Assembly (NCBI GenBank): GCA_943331005.2 | Contig: CALQJX020000031.1 | Location: 1 to 36,490 of the forward strand | DNA length: 36,490 nt | Reading direction: 5' to 3' | Origin: Bordetella parapertussis | GTDB taxonomy: Bacteria; Bacteroidota; Bacteroidia; Chitinophagales; Chitinophagaceae | Part shown: positions 18,607 through 26,746 of the stretch, piece after piece | Layout of the letters: the number at the start of each line of letters is the position of its first letter | How positions within the stretch are numbered: the first letter of the stretch is position 1 | Position numbers and translations under genes: made by a program | Notes under the pieces: generated by a model | The model's input: only the letters and a program-made list of their open reading frames with translations | What the model was told of the DNA's origin: nothing | The model's database searches: none

Positions 18607-20157
18607 ATGGCAATATTAGGTAATCTGATAGCTCGTTCTATACAATTACGTAAAAAATTCAACCTGCCGGTTGCTACCCCGCAGACTTATCAAAGGCACA
18701 CGCTCCGCCAGTTGCTGGATCGTGGACAATATACCTCCTTCGGAAAACATTATGGTTTCGGTGAGATACTGAGCAAAGAGATCGATTTTGTGAAGGCATT
18801 TCGTGAGCGCGTTCCCATCCATATGTATACCGATATGTATGAACAATGGTGGAGCCGCTGTCAGGAAGGAGAAGAAAACGTATCGTGGCCTGGCAAGGTG
18901 AAATATTTTGCACTTAGTTCGGGTACTTCAGAGTCGGCAAGTAAGCACATACCTGTTACACAGGATATGATCAAGTCCATAAAAAAAGTTGGTTTCAAGC
19001 AGCTATATAGCATGGCCAACTTCAAAATAAAGCCTGTTACTTTCGGCAAAGGGGTTTTGATGTTGGGTGGTACTACCTCTCTCTTCGAGAAAGGTGAATA
19101 CTATGAGGGCGATATGAGCGGCATCAGTGCCAAGAATATGCCCAAGTGGGTGTCTTCGCTGGTATATAAGCCTGGCCAGAAGATATCCCGCCGCCCGCAT
19201 TGGGAAGACCGTATCAAGCTGATCGTAGAAAATGCATCTCAGTGGGATGTGGGTATAGTTTGCGGTGTGCCGGCTTGGGTGCAGATAGTTATTGAGCGGG
19301 TCATTGCTCACTACGGGGTAAAGAACATACATGAAATATGGCCAAACCTTGGTGTTTATATTCATGGTGGTGTATCTATAGAACCATACAGACAAAGTTT
19401 CAAGAAATTATGGGGTAAACCTGTAACTTTCATTGAGACCTATATGGCTTCAGAAGGTTCTTTTGGTTTTCAGGCTCGTCCCAATGCAGGTATCAAACTG
19501 GTACTGAATGCAGGTATATTCTATGAATTTGTTCCCTTCAACAGCGATAATTTTGATGAAGAAGGCAATGTGAAAACCGGAGCCAGTACATATACTGTAA
19601 CTGAGGTAGAAGAGGGTATAGACTATGCTGTTTTGCTCAGTACCTGTTCCGGTGCATGGCGCTACCTGATAGGAGATGTGCTGCGCTTCACTAATGCCAA
19701 AGAATACGAAATAGCTATTGTTGGCCGCACAAAGCAGTTCCTGAGCCTGTGCGGAGAGCATATGTCTGTAGATAACATGAACAAGGCTGTAGAAACTGTG
19801 TCTAAGCAGTTGAATGTCACCATTCGAGAGTTTACTGTGTCTGGCATGAAGTACGATAACCTGTTCGCACATCAGTGGTATATAGGTTGTGATAATGACG
19901 TGGATCCGGAAGTGGTGAAACAGTTGCTCGACAAAACACTTTGCCAGCTGAATGATGACTATGAAGTGGAACGTACTTCTGCGCTCAAAGAGGTTTTTGT
20001 GAAGGTATTGCCTAACGAGGCCTTTATAGGCTATCTGAGAGATAAGGGTAAGGAAGGGGCAATGAGCAAATTCCCGAGGGTACTTAAAGGAACACAGATG
20101 CAGGATTGGGAACAGTATGTAGCTAAATGGACTGCCAAAGCTACATTAACAGCCTGA
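18607..20157 (+). CDS. GH3-family protein (acyl-adenylate/amido-synthetase-like)
   Basis: This 516-residue cytosolic protein belongs to the GH3 family, a branch of the ANL adenylating superfamily. In plants its members join amino acids to auxin or jasmonate; the bacterial role is not established. Family landmarks are the nucleotide-binding loop SSGTSESASKHIPVT, the YMASEGSFGFQ motif in the middle, YAVLLSTCSGAWRYLIGDVLRF, and VGRTKQFLSLCGEHMS before the C-terminal domain. Length is typical of bacterial members. It carries its own -7 element and precedes the radical SAM gene by 75 bases on the same strand. That gene also has its own -7 element, so operon membership is possible but unproven. Confidence 0.87.
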   Translation: MAILGNLIARSIQLRKKFNLPVATPQTYQRHTLRQLLDRGQYTSFGKHYGFGEILSKEIDFVKAFRERVPIHMYTDMYEQWWSRCQEGEENVSWPGKVKYFALSSGTSESASKHIPVTQDMIKSIKKVGFKQLYSMANFKIKPVTFGKGVLMLGGTTSLFEKGEYYEGDMSGISAKNMPKWVSSLVYKPGQKISRRPHWEDRIKLIVENASQWDVGIVCGVPAWVQIVIERVIAHYGVKNIHEIWPNLGVYIHGGVSIEPYRQSFKKLWGKPVTFIETYMASEGSFGFQARPNAGIKLVLNAGIFYEFVPFNSDNFDEEGNVKTGASTYTVTEVEEGIDYAVLLSTCSGAWRYLIGDVLRFTNAKEYEIAIVGRTKQFLSLCGEHMSVDNMNKAVETVSKQLNVTIREFTVSGMKYDNLFAHQWYIGCDNDVDPEVVKQLLDKTLCQLNDDYEVERTSALKEVFVKVLPNEAFIGYLRDKGKEGAMSKFPRVLKGTQMQDWEQYVAKWTAKATLTA

Positions 20158-20172
20158 AACAAATAGAATCTC

Positions 20173-20180
20173 TACATTTG
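20173..20180 (+). promoter_or_regulatory. -7 promoter element of the radical SAM gene
   Basis: TACATTTG, identical to the element before the GH3 gene, lies 52 bases before the ATG at 20233. No clear -33 element was found. Confidence 0.45.
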
Positions 20181-20232
20181 CACTACCTCATAAAAACATG
20201 GGGCTGAATTTTTATATTTAATACTACAGATA

Positions 20233-21519
20233 ATGACATCTCCATACTTGATGTATTCCGATGGTGAGGGAAAGATATTCGAAGATACTTCGTTATATAG
20301 CGTAGGGCGAAGCGGATGGGATGCTATGCCCATTCCTGAAGAAGACTGGATCGAATTGCCTGATGGAGGTAATCTGTATGAATTGCCCGGTCGCAGAGGC
20401 ATAGGTATAGATGTTGCTACCGGTGATATGCGCATTTGCGAAAAAGGATGGGCGGTTGCTGCATTTATTCCTCCTGCTCATACCGGTTTTTATATTGCTG
20501 CCTACGAAACATTGCCCGATGCACCTATATTGCCTCTGTTTTGTTACACGGCAGCGGGCTGGCTCAATGATAAGTTCTATGTACCTGCTGTACGTATAGA
20601 GCGCGATATAAGGCAGGAATGTAGTGGTTATGACCAGAACAAAGTGAATGCAGGTGTAGAAGTATTGGTCAAGGAATATCCGCATAATAGACTGGTGAAA
20701 CACCTGGCAGATAACTGTGCGCTCACTTATCATTGTCCTGCTGCAAGAAATTACTTCCTTGGCAGGTGGGAGTGTCCGGTGCCTACATCGCCTGCATGCA
20801 ATGCAAACTGTATGGGTTGCATTTCTTTTCAGCCGGAGGATGAGACCATTGTTTCTCCTCAGGATCGTTTACAGTTCAAGCCGTCTGCGGCAGAGATCGT
20901 AGAATTTACAGTGCCTCACCTCGAAACAACTCCTTACCCGATCATTAGTTTTGGACAGGGTTGCGAGGGCGAACCATTGCTCATGTGGGAAACCATTCGT
21001 GAAGCGATCGTTGAAATAAGAAAACACACATCAAAAGGCAGTATCAACATTAATACCAATGGTAGCAAACCAGCTGCTGTGGAACAATTGATGCAGGCAG
21101 GACTGAATAGTATCAGGGTTAGCCTGAATTCTGCCCGTGCTGATATTTATACCAAGTACTACAGGCCAAACAACTATATATTCGATGATATAGTGGAAAG
21201 CCTGCGTGTAGTAAAGAAATACGGAGGATGGGCTTCCATTAATTATTTTGTATTCCCCGGCATGACAGATAGTATTGAAGAGTTTGATGCACTCTGTGAA
21301 CTCATTCGTACTACCGGACTGGATATGATACAGTGGCGCAGCTTCAACATAGATCCGGACTGGTATCTTGGAAAAATGAATATAGGCGACACCGGCGAAT
21401 GTATTGGTATCAAACAGATGATGGATCTGATACACGAAGAGTTTCCGAATGTGAAGTTTGGTTACTTCAACCCACCTATAGAAAGAATGAAGAACTATGA
21501 TGTGGACTTTGCTCATTGA
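20233..21519 (+). CDS. Radical SAM protein of unknown substrate
   Basis: This 428-residue protein has a full radical SAM core starting mid-sequence. The 4Fe-4S motif is CNANCMGC (Cys189, Cys193, Cys196), followed by the SAM-binding GCEGEPLL glycine motif, ININTNGS, SIRVSLNSA and a closing barrel strand. About 185 residues precede the cluster, forming an N-terminal domain with several further cysteines (for example CALTYHCPAA and WECPVP). That domain may carry substrate or a second metal site. No SPASM-type cysteine cluster is seen at the C-terminus. I cannot name the substrate. It follows the GH3 gene by 75 bases and converges on the biotin carboxylase gene. Confidence 0.85.
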   Translation: MTSPYLMYSDGEGKIFEDTSLYSVGRSGWDAMPIPEEDWIELPDGGNLYELPGRRGIGIDVATGDMRICEKGWAVAAFIPPAHTGFYIAAYETLPDAPILPLFCYTAAGWLNDKFYVPAVRIERDIRQECSGYDQNKVNAGVEVLVKEYPHNRLVKHLADNCALTYHCPAARNYFLGRWECPVPTSPACNANCMGCISFQPEDETIVSPQDRLQFKPSAAEIVEFTVPHLETTPYPIISFGQGCEGEPLLMWETIREAIVEIRKHTSKGSININTNGSKPAAVEQLMQAGLNSIRVSLNSARADIYTKYYRPNNYIFDDIVESLRVVKKYGGWASINYFVFPGMTDSIEEFDALCELIRTTGLDMIQWRSFNIDPDWYLGKMNIGDTGECIGIKQMMDLIHEEFPNVKFGYFNPPIERMKNYDVDFAH

Positions 21520-21536
21520 GCCACATCATAGTTCTT
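21490..21536. terminator. Long stem-loop spanning the radical SAM stop codon
   Basis: A perfect 16-bp inverted repeat (AAGAACTATGATGTGG / CCACATCATAGTTCTT) with a 15-base loop containing the TGA stop at 21517. It lies between convergent genes. Neither side has a strong T-run, so it may work as a 3'-end stabiliser or weak bidirectional terminator. Confidence 0.65.
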
Positions 21537-21568
21537 GCAATTAATTCAATACAATTTCAAGTAAAACC

Positions 21569-23062
21569 TCATCGGTTTATTTTCCACTTGCTGCGTGCAT
21601 CAGTAGAAGATGTAGTGGCCGCGGTTTCTGTGATTCGGGCACTTTTCTTTTGCCTGTCCCATGCCCATGAAGCAAGTATAGCAGCTACTTCTTCAGCTTC
21701 TGTATCTTCAGTGGTCAGGTATTCGGGTTTGTAATACTTGTCTATAAATTTGGTATCGAAGTTGCCAGAACGGAAGGCCGGTACATTCACTGCCCATTTG
21801 CCAAACTGTAGCGTATTCTTGATCCCTTTTATGTAATACTCATCTATGGCTCTGCACAGACGGTCAATAGCTTCATCGCGCGTAGCACCATGGGCTATCA
21901 ATTTTGCGATCATAGGGTCGTAATAGATCGGAATATCCATTCCTTCTTCATAACCATCATCTACACGTACACCAGGACCTTTCGGTGGCTGGTACATTTC
22001 CAGTGTGCCTGTATCTGGCAGGAAGTTGTTCAGCGGATCTTCTGCACATACACGCAGTTCTATAGCATGTCCGTTTATGGTAAGGTCCTCTTGGGTAAAT
22101 GACAACTTATTACCGCGTGCTACATTGATCTGTTCTTTTACCAGATCTATTCCGGTTATCATTTCTGTTACACAATGTTCTACCTGCAGGCGGGTGTTCA
22201 TTTCCAGGAAGTAGAAATTGAGTTGTTCATCCACCAGAAATTCTACGGTGCCTGCACCATAATAGTTGCAGGACCTTGCGGCAGCTATGGCACATTCGCC
22301 CATTTCTTTGCGAATTTCAGGGGTGAGGCAACTGCTTGGTGCTTCTTCTATAAGTTTCTGATGGCGGCGCTGCACACTGCACTCGCGTTCGAACAGGTAA
22401 ACGTAATTGCCATGCTGGTCACCCATCAGCTGGATCTCAATATGTTTTGGAGAGCCAACATACTTTTCAATGAACACATCATCGTTGCTGAAAGAGTTCA
22501 GAGCTTCGCTTTTTGCTGCACGGATCTGTTCGTCAAATTCATCGTCGCTATTTACCACTCGCATACCCTTGCCACCGCCACCTGCCGATGCCTTGACAAG
22601 AATAGGGTAGCCTATACCTTGAGCAATGCGGCGAGCTTCAGCAACATCAGTTACCGGTTCTTCTGTACCCGGTACCATGGGTACATTGAATTTTTTGGCT
22701 GCTTGTTTTGCACCTATTTTGCTGCCCATTACTTCTATAGAATGAGCAGAAGGGCCTATAAATATCAGTCCTGCATCGGAAACGGCTTTGGAGAAACCTG
22801 CATTTTCGCTCAGAAAACCATAGCCGGGATGTATAGCATCAGCGCCTGTTTGTTTGGCAACTTCTATCAGTTTGTCGCTTCTCAGGTAGCTTTGTGAAGA
22901 AAGTGCAGGACCTATGCAAACCGCTTCATCGGCATAACGAACAAAGGGCATATTCCTGTCTGCTTCAGAAAAAACGGCAACAGTTTTTATGCCCATTTCC
23001 TTTGCTGTGCGCATAATACGCATAGCTATCTCACCACGATTGGCAACTAATATTTTATTCAT
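21569..23062 (-). CDS. accC: Biotin carboxylase subunit of an acyl-CoA carboxylase
   Basis: This 497-residue ATP-grasp enzyme carboxylates biotin on a carrier protein using ATP and bicarbonate. It shows the N-terminal ILVANRGEIAMRIMR motif, the glycine-rich ATP loop (KASAGGGGKGMR), the ECSVQRRHQKLIEEAPS stretch and the biotin carboxylase signature FLEMNTRLQVEHCVTE. The core is about 450 residues. The remaining roughly 45 residues (after about TTEDTEAEE) form a polar, Thr/Ser/Ala-rich tail ending SKWKINR. No biotin carrier or carboxyltransferase gene is adjacent. It could therefore serve acetyl-CoA, propionyl-CoA or another acyl-CoA carboxylase; the symbol reflects fold rather than proven substrate. 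Confidence 0.92.
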   Translation of the reverse strand: MNKILVANRGEIAMRIMRTAKEMGIKTVAVFSEADRNMPFVRYADEAVCIGPALSSQSYLRSDKLIEVAKQTGADAIHPGYGFLSENAGFSKAVSDAGLIFIGPSAHSIEVMGSKIGAKQAAKKFNVPMVPGTEEPVTDVAEARRIAQGIGYPILVKASAGGGGKGMRVVNSDDEFDEQIRAAKSEALNSFSNDDVFIEKYVGSPKHIEIQLMGDQHGNYVYLFERECSVQRRHQKLIEEAPSSCLTPEIRKEMGECAIAAARSCNYYGAGTVEFLVDEQLNFYFLEMNTRLQVEHCVTEMITGIDLVKEQINVARGNKLSFTQEDLTINGHAIELRVCAEDPLNNFLPDTGTLEMYQPPKGPGVRVDDGYEEGMDIPIYYDPMIAKLIAHGATRDEAIDRLCRAIDEYYIKGIKNTLQFGKWAVNVPAFRSGNFDTKFIDKYYKPEYLTTEDTEAEEVAAILASWAWDRQKKSARITETAATTSSTDARSKWKINR

Positions 23063-23207
23063 ATAAATAGTCTACGTAAAACAGAATAACTGGCTATGCA
23101 AGCGGAACTTGCCGGTGCATAAACCGATCTGTAGGTTCATTAAACGCTAAGTTAAAGAGAAATTGGATCAATTGACTATGGTCAACAAACCCGTTTACAG
23201 GCATAAT

Positions 23208-23657
23208 TTATTGCTTTCTGTAAATGCTCCAGTTAGCAGCGCCAGCAGTTGCTTCTTTCAATACCATTTCTTCTGCAGTAATGGAAACGATGGTACGTTT
23301 GCCATTCTCAAGAATATGAGTGTAGTTTGTATTGTCTATAGTTAAAATATTATCGTCCACAGAGTATTTGAATCCTGTGTTATTAGCAACTATTCTTCCG
23401 GTGCTATCTTTATATTTCAGAAAATACATGCCGTTTCTGTCTCTGTTGAAGTAGAAACTATACATAGGAATAGGAGTAGACAGTCTTGTTGTTTCATTAG
23501 AGTCTATACTGCCATTGCCGTTTTTATCTACAGCAACTTTATTTATGGTCCATGAACCCAGAAGTGCCTCAAATACTTCACTTTTCTTTTTCTTACATGA
23601 AGTAGCAAGAATGCATGCGGTCGACAGCAACAGGATCGAATTGAGTTTGAATCTCAT
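23208..23657 (-). CDS. Lipocalin-like lipoprotein
   Basis: This 149-residue lipoprotein starts at ATG 23657 (MRFKLNSILLL). An upstream TTG at 23666 is less likely. The signal ends in the lipobox LATSC with Cys21 followed by four lysines. The mature part begins with LLGSWTINKVAVDKNGNG, the GxW motif that opens lipocalin-like domains. It is beta-rich and contains an EF-hand-like DKNGNGSID stretch, which may bind calcium but is also common as a loop. Related small lipoproteins are abundant in Bacteroidota and lack known function. A TAAATTTG element ends only 6 bases before the ATG. Confidence 0.75.
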   Translation of the reverse strand: MRFKLNSILLLSTACILATSCKKKKSEVFEALLGSWTINKVAVDKNGNGSIDSNETTRLSTPIPMYSFYFNRDRNGMYFLKYKDSTGRIVANNTGFKYSVDDNILTIDNTNYTHILENGKRTIVSITAEEMVLKEATAGAANWSIYRKQ

Positions 23658-23663
23658 GAGAGG

Positions 23664-23671
23664 CAAATTTA
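23664..23671 (-). promoter_or_regulatory. -7-like element just before the lipoprotein ATG
   Basis: TAAATTTG on the minus strand with 6 bases to the ATG. If used, the mRNA would be leaderless or nearly so. It may be a chance match. Confidence 0.35.
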
Positions 23672-23910
23672 TATCGTGTAAATTTACTCCATTTTTTCAG
23701 ACATAAATAATTATGTTGCAAAAATCTTGCTGATATGTAGCATGTGTCATAAGAACGAAAAGATCATCTCTCAGGATAAGAATTTTATATTCTGGAATGA
23801 TATTATTGTTGAATCTGGTGTTGACATGCAACAACTTCATTAAAATTCATTAATCCCGAAAGAGAAAACGTGGGAGATATTATGAATGTTTGTGTATTTT
23901 TTTAATGAGA

Positions 23911-24552
23911 TCAGTCCAGTTGTGGTGGCTGCCAGTTTCCCGGGTCTTTGCGCCACATAGCCAGTATGTCTTTGTCTTCGGGGCGCACTATCTGCTGTTC
24001 TTCTGCAACTTCCATCAATGCGGTATAATTGCTGATAGTATATAATAGTAAGCCTGCTTTTTCGAAGGCCTCGTCGGCCACAGGGAAACCATATGTAAAT
24101 AATCCACACATACCCAGCACTTCTGCACCTTGCTCGCGCAGCACATCTACTACCAGCAGGCTGCTTTTTCCGGTAGAAATGAGATCTTCAACTACTACCA
24201 CTTTCTGACCGGCATTGAGAACACCTTCTATCTGGTTGCCCATGCCATGTTTTTTGGCTTCAGAGCGTACATAGATAAATGGAAGCTTCAGCAGGTCGGC
24301 AGCCATAACACCATGTGCGATGCCTGCAGTTGCTACACCTGCAATAACCTCAGCATCCGGAAACTTTTCCAGGATCATATTGGCCAATTCACTTTTTACG
24401 AAATCGCGAACGTAAGGAAAAGAAAGTACCTTGCGATTGTCGCAGTATACAGGAGAGCGCCAGCCTGATGCCCATGTATATGGAGTTTGCAGGTTGACCT
24501 GCAATGCCTTAATTTGCAGTAGTTTTTCAGCGAAATGTTTTGGTGTGCTCAT
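23911..24552 (-). CDS. pyrE: Orotate phosphoribosyltransferase
   Basis: This 213-residue cytosolic enzyme joins orotate to PRPP to make orotidine 5'-phosphate in de novo pyrimidine synthesis. It shows the N-terminal helix with AEKLLQIKALQVN, the substrate motif YTWASGWRSPVYCDNRK, the GVATAGIAHG loop, and the PRPP-binding motif VVVVEDLISTGKS. Length is normal. It is divergent from the NUDIX gene with 48 bases between the two start codons, so the promoters must overlap closely. No terminator hairpin is obvious in the 240-base gap that follows. Confidence 0.95.
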   Translation of the reverse strand: MSTPKHFAEKLLQIKALQVNLQTPYTWASGWRSPVYCDNRKVLSFPYVRDFVKSELANMILEKFPDAEVIAGVATAGIAHGVMAADLLKLPFIYVRSEAKKHGMGNQIEGVLNAGQKVVVVEDLISTGKSSLLVVDVLREQGAEVLGMCGLFTYGFPVADEAFEKAGLLLYTISNYTALMEVAEEQQIVRPEDKDILAMWRKDPGNWQPPQLD

Positions 24553-24600
24553 TACCGCCCAAACCTACGCCAATTCTGTAAGTTGCCAAAATATAGCGCT

Positions 24601-25236
24601 ATGATTTTCTCTCAAAAGATATATTACAACGATAAGCCACTGATACTGGTAACCGATATGGAAGCCTATCTGGATGCCAATCCCGTGGCAGAGATGTACC
24701 AGTTCTTTTCGGGGGCATCGCTGAAGAGTTTTTCTCAGGCACTGCAATTGCTGGATCGCCCGGGAAGTATGGGTGCAATAATTGAAGACGTATCTGAAAA
24801 GGCACTGGAAGAACAACTGACAGCAATGTATCAGCCAATAATGGCTGGTGGTGGTTTGGTGTTCAATGAGGACCATGCATTGCTGATGATCTTTCGCCGC
24901 GGAAAGTGGGACCTGCCAAAGGGTAAACTGGATGAGGGTGAAGATATTGCTGCCTGTGCGCTGCGCGAGGTAAGTGAAGAGACTGGACTGCAAACACTAT
25001 CGCTAGAAGTTAAACTATGCGACAGTTATCATATTTATCATCAGGATGGGGTGTCTTATCTGAAACATACTGTGTGGTACAGAATGAAGGGGACTGCTGC
25101 TGATAAACTGCAGCCGCAAAAGGAAGAAAACATTCTGGAAGCCAAATGGGTAAATGAACGAGAAATAGGTCCGCTGGCAGCAAGGACCTATGAAGCAGTG
25201 CGTGATGTACTGAAAATAGCCGGTTTGAGGTGGTGA
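24601..25236 (+). CDS. NUDIX hydrolase
   Basis: This 211-residue protein starts at ATG 24601 (MIFSQKIYYND). A longer frame from 24535 would overlap pyrE and is rejected. The complete Nudix box is GKLDEGEDIAACALREVSEETGL (GX5EX7REUXEEXGU), so magnesium-dependent hydrolysis of a nucleoside diphosphate-linked compound is expected. About 80 residues precede the Nudix fold (IYYNDKPLILVTD, DANPVAEMYQFFSG, SLKSFSQAL) and may add specificity. The substrate cannot be told from sequence. It is divergent from pyrE. Confidence 0.9.
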   Translation: MIFSQKIYYNDKPLILVTDMEAYLDANPVAEMYQFFSGASLKSFSQALQLLDRPGSMGAIIEDVSEKALEEQLTAMYQPIMAGGGLVFNEDHALLMIFRRGKWDLPKGKLDEGEDIAACALREVSEETGLQTLSLEVKLCDSYHIYHQDGVSYLKHTVWYRMKGTAADKLQPQKEENILEAKWVNEREIGPLAARTYEAVRDVLKIAGLRW

Positions 25237-25453
25237 TGCGTTGCATTTTTTGTTTTCTGTTTTTTTATGGCAGGTTTTTTTCATTACAGGCAGATTTTCC
25301 TGTTTCTGTCTGTATTAAATAATGCATAGTTTGCATATTTCTCAATGATAAATTTTCCAGGGAAAAAACCTACTACAGTAAGGCTACTATCACAACTTTT
25401 TTGGTGGTTTTCAAGTAGCTTTTTATGTTTATTTTTTATTATTTTTATGTTAA

Positions 25454-25473
25454 TGCCACTAATATAAGTGGCA
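25454..25473 (+). promoter_or_regulatory. Hairpin overlapping the GTG start of the PAS gene
   Basis: TGCCACT / AGTGGCA form a 7-bp stem around AATATA. The GTG at 25468 lies in the 3' arm. The structure may hide this start, or it may argue for the alternative ATG at 25507. Confidence 0.35.
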
Positions 25474-26064
25474 GATTTTCAGGCATTAATTAATAATATT
25501 GCGGATATGGCTCTATTGAATGCGCTGATAAAGGGATGTAATGATGCTGTTTTTATTGCTGAGTCCAGTACCGGAACCATACGGTATGTGAATGAGGCTG
25601 CATGCGATATGACCGGCTATACATTTGATGAATTATCGGGGATGCATCAATCGCAGCTACACCCCAAGGAAGATCTGGAGCATATTACCCAAAAGTTCAG
25701 GGAATTTGTTGGAGACAGCAGTTATATAGAAACACTTGCCAATGTGCTGCACAAGGATGGTAGTACCATACCAGTAAAGATCAGTTCGGCAGATTATTAT
25801 GAAGAAGATGGTATACAATATGTACTTGCTTTCTTCAAAGATCTGACACATCTGGAAAGGTTGGACAGAATAGCGTTCATTCAATCGCACATAGTAAGGG
25901 CGCCTATTGCCAATATACTGGGATTGGTGGAAATGCTGGAAGAAGACTATTTGATGGGCGAAGCAGAAAGAAAACAGGCCTTGAGCGATATCAAACAAAT
26001 GGCTCAGGATTTTGACAACATCATCAGGGATATAGTAAACCATACTTATGTAAAAGTGGCATAG
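25468..26064 (+). CDS. PAS-domain protein with phosphoacceptor helices but no ATPase domain
   Basis: A 198-residue protein if started at GTG 25468, or 185 residues from ATG 25507. A PAS sensor domain spans about residues 15-130 (FIAESSTGTIRYVNEAACDMTGYTFDEL, then LHKDGSTIPVKISS). A helical hairpin follows (IAFIQSHIVRAPIANILGLVEML) that matches the dimerisation/phosphoacceptor helix of Bacteroidota histidine kinases, including the His. The protein then stops after the second helix (NIIRDIVNHTY), where an ATPase domain would begin. No remnant of that domain follows, and a strong hairpin terminator sits 36 bases downstream. It may be a phosphotransfer or scaffold protein or a deletion product. 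Confidence 0.75.
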   Translation: MADFQALINNIADMALLNALIKGCNDAVFIAESSTGTIRYVNEAACDMTGYTFDELSGMHQSQLHPKEDLEHITQKFREFVGDSSYIETLANVLHKDGSTIPVKISSADYYEEDGIQYVLAFFKDLTHLERLDRIAFIQSHIVRAPIANILGLVEMLEEDYLMGEAERKQALSDIKQMAQDFDNIIRDIVNHTYVKVA

Positions 26065-26099
26065 TATTGTTTATTACTTCTGCAACAAGTATAAATTCA

Positions 26100-26133
26100 A
26101 ACAAGGAGGTTGGCTAGTGCTAACCTCCTTGTT
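26100..26133. terminator. Bidirectional hairpin terminator between PAS gene and yceI
   Basis: A perfect 12-bp stem (AACAAGGAGGTT / AACCTCCTTGTT) with a 10-base loop, followed by CGTTTTA on the plus strand, lies between convergent stop codons at 26064 and 26147. Confidence 0.85.
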
Positions 26134-26146
26134 CGTTTTAATAATA

Positions 26147-26695
26147 CTATGCAACCTGCGTTTGTTTTACAAACTGCACTTCTGCGTTGATCTTTACTTC
26201 ATCGCTTACCAGTACGCCACCTGTTTCCAGGGCTGCGTTCCAGTTGAGGCCGAAGTCTTTTCTGTGGATCTTGCCTGAAACAGAGAAACCTGCCTTTTCG
26301 TTGCCCCACGGATCTTTGTTGGTGCCACCGAATTCAACATCGAGGCTTACTGACCTTGTATGGCCCTTGATGGTGAGGTCGCCGGTGAGGACGAATTTAT
26401 CATCATTGGCTTTTGTCATAGAGGTGCCTGTGAAGGTGATCTCTTTGTGGTTGTCGGCATCGAAGAAATCGGGGCTTTTCAGGTGGCCGTCTCTGTCGTC
26501 GCTGTTGGTGAATATAGATGCGACATCTATTGTGAGGCTCACAGAAGCTGTGCTGAAGTCTGTGCCAATGGTGTTAACCTCTGCAGCGAATTTCCTGAAT
26601 TCACCTTTTACATTGGTTATCATCATGTGCTTTACTTTAAAAAGCAGTTCGCTGTGCGAAGGGTCAAGTACCCACTGTGTTTTTGTTGTTTCCAT
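26147..26695 (-). CDS. YceI-family lipid-binding-type protein, cytosolic form
   Basis: This 182-residue protein matches the YceI lipocalin-like barrel: WVLDPSHSELLFKVKHMMITNVKGEF at the start, then SIFTNSDDRDGHLKSPDFFDADNHKEITF, and LTIKGHTRSVSLDVEF. YceI proteins bind isoprenoid-type lipids and are often periplasmic. This one begins METTKTQWVLD with no signal peptide, as in many Bacteroidota members. It lies 51 bases after the receiver-like gene on the same strand, behind the nitroreductase, so the three may be one transcript. Confidence 0.9.
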   Translation of the reverse strand: METTKTQWVLDPSHSELLFKVKHMMITNVKGEFRKFAAEVNTIGTDFSTASVSLTIDVASIFTNSDDRDGHLKSPDFFDADNHKEITFTGTSMTKANDDKFVLTGDLTIKGHTRSVSLDVEFGGTNKDPWGNEKAGFSVSGKIHRKDFGLNWNAALETGGVLVSDEVKINAEVQFVKQTQVA

Positions 26696-26746
26696 TTTAG
26701 TTGGTTTTAGATCTATGATTATTTGTTAAAGCTAATTTTTATGCTG

